The translations under genes and the position numbers were made by a program. Of a DNA stretch of 17,881 bases, positions 13,262 through 17,881 are shown one piece after another. The notes beneath the pieces were generated by a model that was given only the letters and a program-made list of their open reading frames with translations, had not been told where the DNA came from and made no database searches. Position 1 is the first letter of the stretch. Each line of letters begins with the position of its first letter. Location of the stretch: the NCBI GenBank assembly GCA_050732575.1, contig JBOHRF010000082.1:1-17881 (forward strand). Reading direction: 5' to 3'. This DNA is from JBBDWZ01 sp050732575 (lineage in GTDB: Bacteria > Gemmatimonadota > Gemmatimonadetes > Longimicrobiales > RSA9).

Positions 13262-15328
13262 CTACGTTGCGGGTTTGGGCGGCTTCGGCATGAGCTTCAC
13301 ACTCCACAGCCCGCTGTTGAAGTCGGTCAGGAAGATGTGACCCTTGTACGGCTGCGCATTCATCACCATTGGTGCATTTGAGACATAGCCATCCGGATCG
13401 TAGGTCTTGAAGATGGCGATCTCGCGGCCCTGATTGGCCAGATCACCCATCAGCTCGCCACCTACATCGATCACGCGCAGGCCGCCATCGTAATACGCCT
13501 GGTACAGGATGTCGCCGTCCACCCAAACGTCGTGCGAGCCGAACTCGCGCTGCTCGTAGCGGGCTACATCCTTCGGATTCATGGGGTCTGTGATGTCGAC
13601 GATGTGCACGTAACCGGATGTAGTCTGCGGTACGCCACCTTTGGCCATCAGATTGTACTGCGTGCCGGCCCAAGCTGCGCCCTGACGGCTCATGATCTCA
13701 TCGCCCAGGAATGCGTACACGCGACCATCCTTCTGCTTGTGCACGAACACTTCATGGGTAGCACCTACGGGATAGGCGTAGCTGTTGATGAATACCGGTT
13801 TCTCCAGCGTGCCGCCCCACTTGCCGTTGCCTACGTCCACCATGACCACACCCGTGTTCCACTCGGACGAATAGGCAACGCCGTCCACTACGTTGACATC
13901 GTGAATGCGTGAGTCCGGATGATTGTACTCGCCTACCTTGCGCGGCTTGGCCAGGTCGGTCACATCGATGATGATGTATTTGTCGCCACCGGACAGCGCG
14001 AACAGGTGCGTGTTGGTGGCAAACATGTTGTGCACGCCGCCCGTCAGGTCTTCATCGAAACTGGCGGTCACCTTGGGATGCGCGGGATCGGCCAGGTCGA
14101 GCAGCACCACGCCATTGCGCCGATTCGATGCGCCTTCCCGGCTCAACACGCCCCAGCGTGCATCGGGTGATACCGTCACGTCGTTGATGGTGCGCGCATC
14201 GATCTTGACCGAGTCGGTCTTTACGATGCTGGCCGGATTCGTGACATCGAACATGTAGGCCCAGCCATCGCCACCCCAGGTGCCGACCAGCGCGTAATCG
14301 CGCTTGTCTTTGCCCTCGAAGACCCACAGATCGGCCGTGTGCACGTGCTGAATGGCGCCGCGGCCCACCAGGTTGATCTGGCGAACAGCTTCGCGCGGCC
14401 GCACATCGATGCTCTTGCGCGACTGCAGCGGGCCGGCTGCAGCGAGCACTGTGTACACACCCGGCACTTCCGCCACGAACCGCCCGTCTGCACTCACCTC
14501 GCCCGCCGCACCCGGCGCGCGGATGGAGTCATCGGGCACGAACGTGTAGCTCCAGGTGACGGGCATGTCGGAAACCTGCTGGCCGTTCGCGCCCGTGGCC
14601 TTGAGGCCGAGGGCAACCACATCGCCGGTCTTGAGCTGATCTGTGGGTGTCGTGATCTCGAGTCTGGTTGCGCTGAAGGCCGGGATGGTATGCCTCAGCT
14701 CGCCGCGCGCGCCTTCCATCTGCGCCGTAATGATCGTCACTCCCGCGCGCTGCGCGGTGACGTTGCCGAACCGATCCACGCTGGCGATCTCGGGGCTCGA
14801 GCTCGACCAGCGGAACAACGGATTAGGACGCTTCGATTCGTTCTGGTGGAATGCGGTCGCATTGTGCTTGACGGTTGTGCCCGGATAGAGCTTCAGGCTC
14901 TTGGGCATGCTCACTTCGATGCGCGTCACGGTTGGCCAGGACACGCTGATGTCCGCCGTGATCGCGCTGGGAGCCTGCGTCGCATTGGCGGGCAGTACTG
15001 TTGTGACCGTCAGTTGGAAAACGCCCTCGCCCGTGGCCTTGAAGGCCAGAGTGCAGCCATCGGTGGGCGTGCAGTTGACCGCGGTCGGCTGCACGTTGCG
15101 ACCCAGGGTGGCAAAGCGCAGTGGTGCGTTCACCACGTTTCCCTGCGCGTCATAGGCTGTGAACTTGACCGTGGACGAACTGCCAGCTTGAACGTTTTGC
15201 TTGTCCGGTGTGGCGACCAGTCTGGCCACTTTGAGGCTCTCGCTTGGGTCCGGCTGCGCCTGCTGCGCGTGTGCGGCGGGCGCGGCACCAAAGGCAATGG
15301 CGGCTGCAAGAATGGGCACGACTCTCAT
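13262..15328 (-). CDS. Secreted LVIVD-repeat beta-propeller with Ig-like domains
   Basis: A 688-residue exported protein. Signal peptide MRVVPILAAAIAFGAAPAAHA is cut after residue 21. Three Big_2-type Ig-like domains follow (about 33-135, 137-225, 230-315), each with the strand pattern of VTRIEVSMPKSLKLYPGTTV. The C-terminal half (about 330-688) is a propeller of LVIVD repeats, for example GWAYMFDVTNPASIVKTDSV, KYIIIDVTDLAKPRKVGEYN and GYVHIVDITDPMNPKDVARY. LVIVD domains are predicted surface propellers of unknown ligand; adhesion or scaffolding is inferred. ATG at 15328 has GGAG five bases upstream. A damaged partial copy lies at 8778-8979 in the same orientation. It diverges from another propeller gene at 15628. 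Confidence 0.9.
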   Translation of the reverse strand: MRVVPILAAAIAFGAAPAAHAQQAQPDPSESLKVARLVATPDKQNVQAGSSSTVKFTAYDAQGNVVNAPLRFATLGRNVQPTAVNCTPTDGCTLAFKATGEGVFQLTVTTVLPANATQAPSAITADISVSWPTVTRIEVSMPKSLKLYPGTTVKHNATAFHQNESKRPNPLFRWSSSSPEIASVDRFGNVTAQRAGVTIITAQMEGARGELRHTIPAFSATRLEITTPTDQLKTGDVVALGLKATGANGQQVSDMPVTWSYTFVPDDSIRAPGAAGEVSADGRFVAEVPGVYTVLAAAGPLQSRKSIDVRPREAVRQINLVGRGAIQHVHTADLWVFEGKDKRDYALVGTWGGDGWAYMFDVTNPASIVKTDSVKIDARTINDVTVSPDARWGVLSREGASNRRNGVVLLDLADPAHPKVTASFDEDLTGGVHNMFATNTHLFALSGGDKYIIIDVTDLAKPRKVGEYNHPDSRIHDVNVVDGVAYSSEWNTGVVMVDVGNGKWGGTLEKPVFINSYAYPVGATHEVFVHKQKDGRVYAFLGDEIMSRQGAAWAGTQYNLMAKGGVPQTTSGYVHIVDITDPMNPKDVARYEQREFGSHDVWVDGDILYQAYYDGGLRVIDVGGELMGDLANQGREIAIFKTYDPDGYVSNAPMVMNAQPYKGHIFLTDFNSGLWSVKLMPKPPKPAT

Positions 15329-15627
15329 GCGGGCTCCAGTATTGGGCGGGTCTCATGGAGGGCGGCAAACCGCCGCGCCAGCCCAAACACTTGAAGAGGC
15401 AGGCGCCCGTGTCAAGCTGGGATCGGCATTTTCCACGGCCCATCGTGAGGCATCAGCGCCTCGGACCGAGGTCCACGGCAGGAACCAGCACCCGGGCCGC
15501 TCGCCGTGGCGCTTCAGCCCAGTCCGAACGCCACCACGGCTTCCACAGGGAGCGGCATCATGATTACATTCGCCAGTCGTAGCTGTGCGATGGCAGTAGG
15601 TCGCACTCGTCCAGTCGGAGATCTCCC
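15329..15627. promoter_or_regulatory. Divergent intergenic region between two propeller genes
   Basis: These 299 bases separate the starts of the minus-strand LVIVD gene and the plus-strand YVTN-like gene and must hold promoters for both. Ribosome-binding sites are visible at each end (GGAG five bases before 15328; GGAG at 15617-15620). I found only a tiny GGACC-GA-GGTCC palindrome near 15464 and no convincing -35/-10 pair or gene. Confidence 0.45.
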
Positions 15628-16773
15628 ATGAACCGTACCTCGAGATTCGTTGCGATCATCGCGCTGGCAGCTGGCTGCGCGTCTGCCGCGCCACCCGCGC
15701 CCACGAGCCAGGCCGATGGTGATGCAGCCGCACGTCCCACCCGCTCCTATTGGGTGTACGTGGGCGCCGAATCGGCCGATCAGATCCATCGCCTGCGTTT
15801 CGATGCGCAGGGATTCCATGTGGAGAAGACGACGTTGGTGGGTGAGATCCCGGTCGAGATGGAAGGCCCGCACGGCTTACAGATCACGCGCGATGGCAAG
15901 TTTCTGCTCATGACCACCGGTCACGGCACGCCCGATGGCAAGATCTGGAAGTTCGACCTGGGCCCCGACACTGTGGTTGGCCCCTCCATTCACCTCGGTC
16001 GTTTCCCGGCATCACTCGATGTTACGCCCGATGGTCTGTACGCCTTTCCCGTGAATTTCAATCTGCATGGTGAGATGGAGCCCTCGACCATCAGCGTGGT
16101 CTACACACCCAGCATGACCGAGATCAAGCAGATCACCACCTGCACCATGCCGCACGGCAGCCGCATCGATCCGCAGGGCCTGCGCATCTATTCCGCGTGC
16201 ATGATGGATGATCAGCTGGTGGAGATCGATACGCGCAGCTTCGAAGTGTCGCGCCGCTTCAGTGTGGCCACAGGCAAGGAACAGCCGCTCGACAAGAACG
16301 ATGGCGGCCACCACGCGCACGGCATGCGCCACACGCCCGACTGCTCGCCTACCTGGGCGCAACCATCCGCCGATGGCAGCAAGGTCTACGTGGCCTGCAA
16401 CAAGGCCGATGAGATCGCCGAGATCTCGGTCAACGATTGGAAGCTGTTGCGCAAGCTCAAAACCGGCCGCGGCGTCTACAACATGGCCGTCACACCCGAT
16501 GGAAAGCTGTTGGTCGCCACCCTCAAGCAGGGCGCCAGTGTCCAGTTCTTCGACCTGGCCAGCGGCAACAGCCTGGCCACCGCCGAAACCAGCAACAAGG
16601 TCACGCATGGTGTGGTCATCTCGCCCGACTCGAAATACGCCTTCATCAGCTCGGAAGGTATTGGCGCGCAGCCCGGCAAAGTCGATGCCTTCGATCTTGT
16701 CACGTTTGCGAAGGTCGGCACGGCCGACGTTGGGCAACAGGCGGGTGGGATTACATTCTGGCGCATGCAGTAG
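15628..16773 (+). CDS. YVTN/YncE-like beta-propeller lipoprotein
   Basis: A 381-residue predicted lipoprotein (FVAIIALAAGCASA, Cys 17; lipobox acceptable). After an Ala/Pro-rich linker the protein is one propeller of YVTN/YncE type: repeats such as GPHGLQITRDGKFLLMTTGH, MPHGSRIDPQGLRIYSAC, GVYNMAVTPDGKLLVATLK and VTHGVVISPDSKYAFISSEG. A His-rich loop (GGHHAHGMRHTPDCSP) and several conserved Cys could bind a metal; there is no CxxCH haem motif. Members of this superfamily act as periplasmic binding or quinoprotein-like propellers; no enzyme activity is evident here. Start ATG has GGAG seven bases upstream. It ends 23 bases from the facing response-regulator stop. Confidence 0.87.
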   Translation: MNRTSRFVAIIALAAGCASAAPPAPTSQADGDAAARPTRSYWVYVGAESADQIHRLRFDAQGFHVEKTTLVGEIPVEMEGPHGLQITRDGKFLLMTTGHGTPDGKIWKFDLGPDTVVGPSIHLGRFPASLDVTPDGLYAFPVNFNLHGEMEPSTISVVYTPSMTEIKQITTCTMPHGSRIDPQGLRIYSACMMDDQLVEIDTRSFEVSRRFSVATGKEQPLDKNDGGHHAHGMRHTPDCSPTWAQPSADGSKVYVACNKADEIAEISVNDWKLLRKLKTGRGVYNMAVTPDGKLLVATLKQGASVQFFDLASGNSLATAETSNKVTHGVVISPDSKYAFISSEGIGAQPGKVDAFDLVTFAKVGTADVGQQAGGITFWRMQ

Positions 16774-16785
16774 CGGGACGCATCG

Positions 16786-16799
16786 CGCGTCACGCGTCA
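16786..16799. repeat. Doubled heptamer CGCGTCA between convergent gene ends
   Basis: CGCGTCA occurs twice in tandem, the second copy containing the stop codon of the minus-strand response regulator. It is short and could be chance alone, but resembles the heptamer tract at 13233-13260 in unit length and TCA-rich content. Confidence 0.4.
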
Positions 16800-17726
16800 C
16801 TCCGAGAAGAGCGCGGCCAACTTCTGACGATACCGCCGGCTGGATTCCAGCCGGACACCATCCTGCAGGACAAACGTATAGCTGCCGTTGAAGAGCGGCT
16901 GCACCTCTTTGATGCGATCGATGTTTACGATCATGGAGCGGCTGATGCGGATGAAGCGATCGGAGTCCAGGCGCGCTTCCATGCCGGCCATGGTCTCGCG
17001 CAGCAGGTGTTTGTCCTTGCCCACGTGCAGGCGAACGTAGTTGCCGGCTGCATCGACCCAATCGATTTCAGCGGGACGCACGAACATGACGCGCCCGGCA
17101 TCCTTGATCACCATGCGTTGATTCGAGCGCGTATCGGGTGTCTGGGTCCCGGCGGGTGCGCCCTCCAGCATGCGCAAGAGCGCATCGACACGTTCGTGTA
17201 GCTCTCCGGTTTCACGCGAGCGTAGTGTCTTCCTGGCTCGATCCAGCGCGGCTACAAAACGCTCACGATCGAACGGCTTGAGCAGATAGTCGACCGCGCT
17301 CACTTCAAAGGCGCGTATGGCATAGGCATCGTAGGCCGTCACGAATACGATCGCGCCCATGGCATCGGTGCCCACCGCATCGACCACATCGAAGCCATCC
17401 AGCTCAGGCATCTGCACATCGAGAAAGATGATGTCCGGCTCGAGCGCGCGGATCGCTTCCACCGCGGCCCGGCCATCGCCGATCTGGCCGATCACTTCGA
17501 TGTCTTCTTCATCCTGCAACAGAGTGGCAATGCCGCGCCGGGCAATGGGCTCATCATCGACATGTACGGCGAACGGCAGCGCTTCGAGCTGGTCGCGCAG
17601 GAGAGTGGCGGCGTAGTCGTTCGCATTACGATTCCGCTGAGTTTTGGCGCACGCGGTCCGGAGGCGGCATGACGCCGGGCCAGCGTGTTCGACAGACCCA
17701 GCCCGGCATCCTGTTCCAGCTGCCAT
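16797..17726 (-). CDS. LytTR-family response regulator (start uncertain)
   Basis: A two-component regulator of the LytR/AlgR class. The receiver has VDDEP acidic residues (coded at about 17561-17547), phospho-acceptor Asp in IIFLDVQMPELDG, Thr/Ala in FVTAYDAYA and Lys in DYLLKPF. A linker (LHERVDALLRMLEG) leads to a LytTR DNA-binding domain (MVIKDAGRVMFVRPAEIDWV through RFIRISRSMIVNIDRI to RRYRQKLAALF). The domains are complete, but no good start codon precedes the receiver in frame. The nearest in-frame ATG, at 17726, falls inside kinase-derived sequence; an ATG at 17626 is out of frame. The annotated start is therefore only nominal and a frameshift near 17570-17626 is possible. Its kinase partner is truncated just upstream. 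Confidence 0.82.
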   Translation of the reverse strand: MAAGTGCRAGSVEHAGPASCRLRTACAKTQRNRNANDYAATLLRDQLEALPFAVHVDDEPIARRGIATLLQDEEDIEVIGQIGDGRAAVEAIRALEPDIIFLDVQMPELDGFDVVDAVGTDAMGAIVFVTAYDAYAIRAFEVSAVDYLLKPFDRERFVAALDRARKTLRSRETGELHERVDALLRMLEGAPAGTQTPDTRSNQRMVIKDAGRVMFVRPAEIDWVDAAGNYVRLHVGKDKHLLRETMAGMEARLDSDRFIRISRSMIVNIDRIKEVQPLFNGSYTFVLQDGVRLESSRRYRQKLAALFSE

Positions 17727-17757
17727 ACTCTTGATCCGAGCGGCAGATCCTTGGGCT
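17627..17757 (-). pseudogene. 3' stub of a LytS-type sensor histidine kinase
   Basis: In a frame different from the response regulator the sequence reads LPLGSRVWQLEQDAGLGLSN followed by TLAR. The GLGLSNTLAR string is the G2 box of the HATPase_c domain of LytS-like kinases, and the LP before it fits the end of the G1 box. Everything N-terminal, including the phospho-acceptor His and the membrane part, is absent and replaced by IS-like sequence. The text after the G box lacks the usual RL.xLYG continuation, so the stub is also decayed. Confidence 0.65.
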
Positions 17758-17881
17758 AAGTCCTCTAGCTCGAAAGTTCGGTGACGTATTTCATGCGGCC
17801 GGCTGGAGGGCCAGCTTGGCCAGCAGCTTGGACAGGTCATCACGCGTGAACTTCCAGTCGAACGGTTTCGCGTTTTGCTGA
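17757..17881 (-). mobile_element. 3' end of an IS630-family insertion sequence (partial)
   Basis: The window end holds the last transposase codons and about 30 bases of element end, with AGCTCGAAAGTTCGGTGACG as the probable terminal sequence. Candidate TA target positions are 17757-17758 and 17765-17766, fitting the TA preference of the family. The kinase stub begins directly outside. The rest of the element and its other end are beyond the window. Confidence 0.6.
17791..17881 (-). CDS. IS630-family transposase, C-terminal fragment (runs off window)
   Basis: Thirty codons, QQNAKPFDWKFTRDDLSKLL then AKLALQPAA and TGA. The N-A-KPF-W-T-x(4)-L pattern is the typical C-terminal end of IS630/Tc1-mariner-type DDE transposases (NxxxKPFxWTxTxxxL). 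The catalytic DDE core would be further upstream, outside the window. Identification rests on this short tail only. Confidence 0.7.
   Translation of the reverse strand, partial: QQNAKPFDWKFTRDDLSKLLAKLALQPAA

Noticed and set aside
14339..15394. Plus-strand open frame of about 351 codons opposite the LVIVD gene
   Set aside because: Antisense shadow; the minus strand encodes a clear signal peptide and domains.
16012..17061. Minus-strand open frame of about 349 codons over the YVTN-like gene
   Set aside because: Runs antisense through one gene and out of frame through the response regulator, both of which are strongly supported.

Overview
The window is a GC-rich bacterial chromosome segment. 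By eye most of it is about 60% GC or higher. It is built largely of secreted or envelope genes plus a few housekeeping ones. Secreted proteins with bacterial Ig-like (Big_2) domains, an RCC1-repeat lipoprotein, a DUF1028 protein and an exported M20 amidohydrolase suggest a Gram-negative soil or freshwater bacterium, most likely Gemmatimonadota or a relative such as Acidobacteriota. That placement is inference from gene style; there is no rRNA or tRNA here to test it.

Layout. (1) 2-4032, plus strand: a 5'-truncated PPP-type phosphatase, a GNAT acetyltransferase, a two-helix membrane protein, a membrane-anchored YkuE-like phosphoesterase, and a Clp_N-GntR fusion regulator. (2) 4037-7275, minus strand: a tight unit reading small membrane protein, methionine aminopeptidase, DUF1028 protein, exported M20 amidohydrolase. 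The first pair overlaps by 17 bases and the last pair is coupled through a shared GGAGG/stop/start. (3) 7305-8440, plus strand: a DinB-family protein and a diiron ferritin-like protein, ending at a hairpin that faces a small minus-strand membrane gene. (4) 8778-13260: an accessory block holding a wrecked copy of part of an LVIVD propeller gene, an RCC1-repeat lipoprotein, a cluster of hairpins, an HEYGH zinc-protease-like lipoprotein of visibly lower GC, and about 700 bases of gene debris that includes an orphan Rho-independent terminator. (5) 13262-16773: the intact LVIVD propeller gene and a divergent YVTN/YncE-like propeller lipoprotein. (6) 16797-17881, minus strand: a LytTR response regulator whose partner sensor kinase survives only as a stub, cut by what looks like the 3' end of an IS630-family element running off the window.

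No phage, CRISPR or defence system is visible. The points most worth following are these: the lower-GC cassette lying between a broken and an intact copy of the same propeller gene; the IS-truncated two-component system; the Clp_N-GntR fusion; and a recurring pattern of short tandem repeats (7-mers and a CGGGCGTGN 9-mer), mostly placed directly at gene 3' ends.
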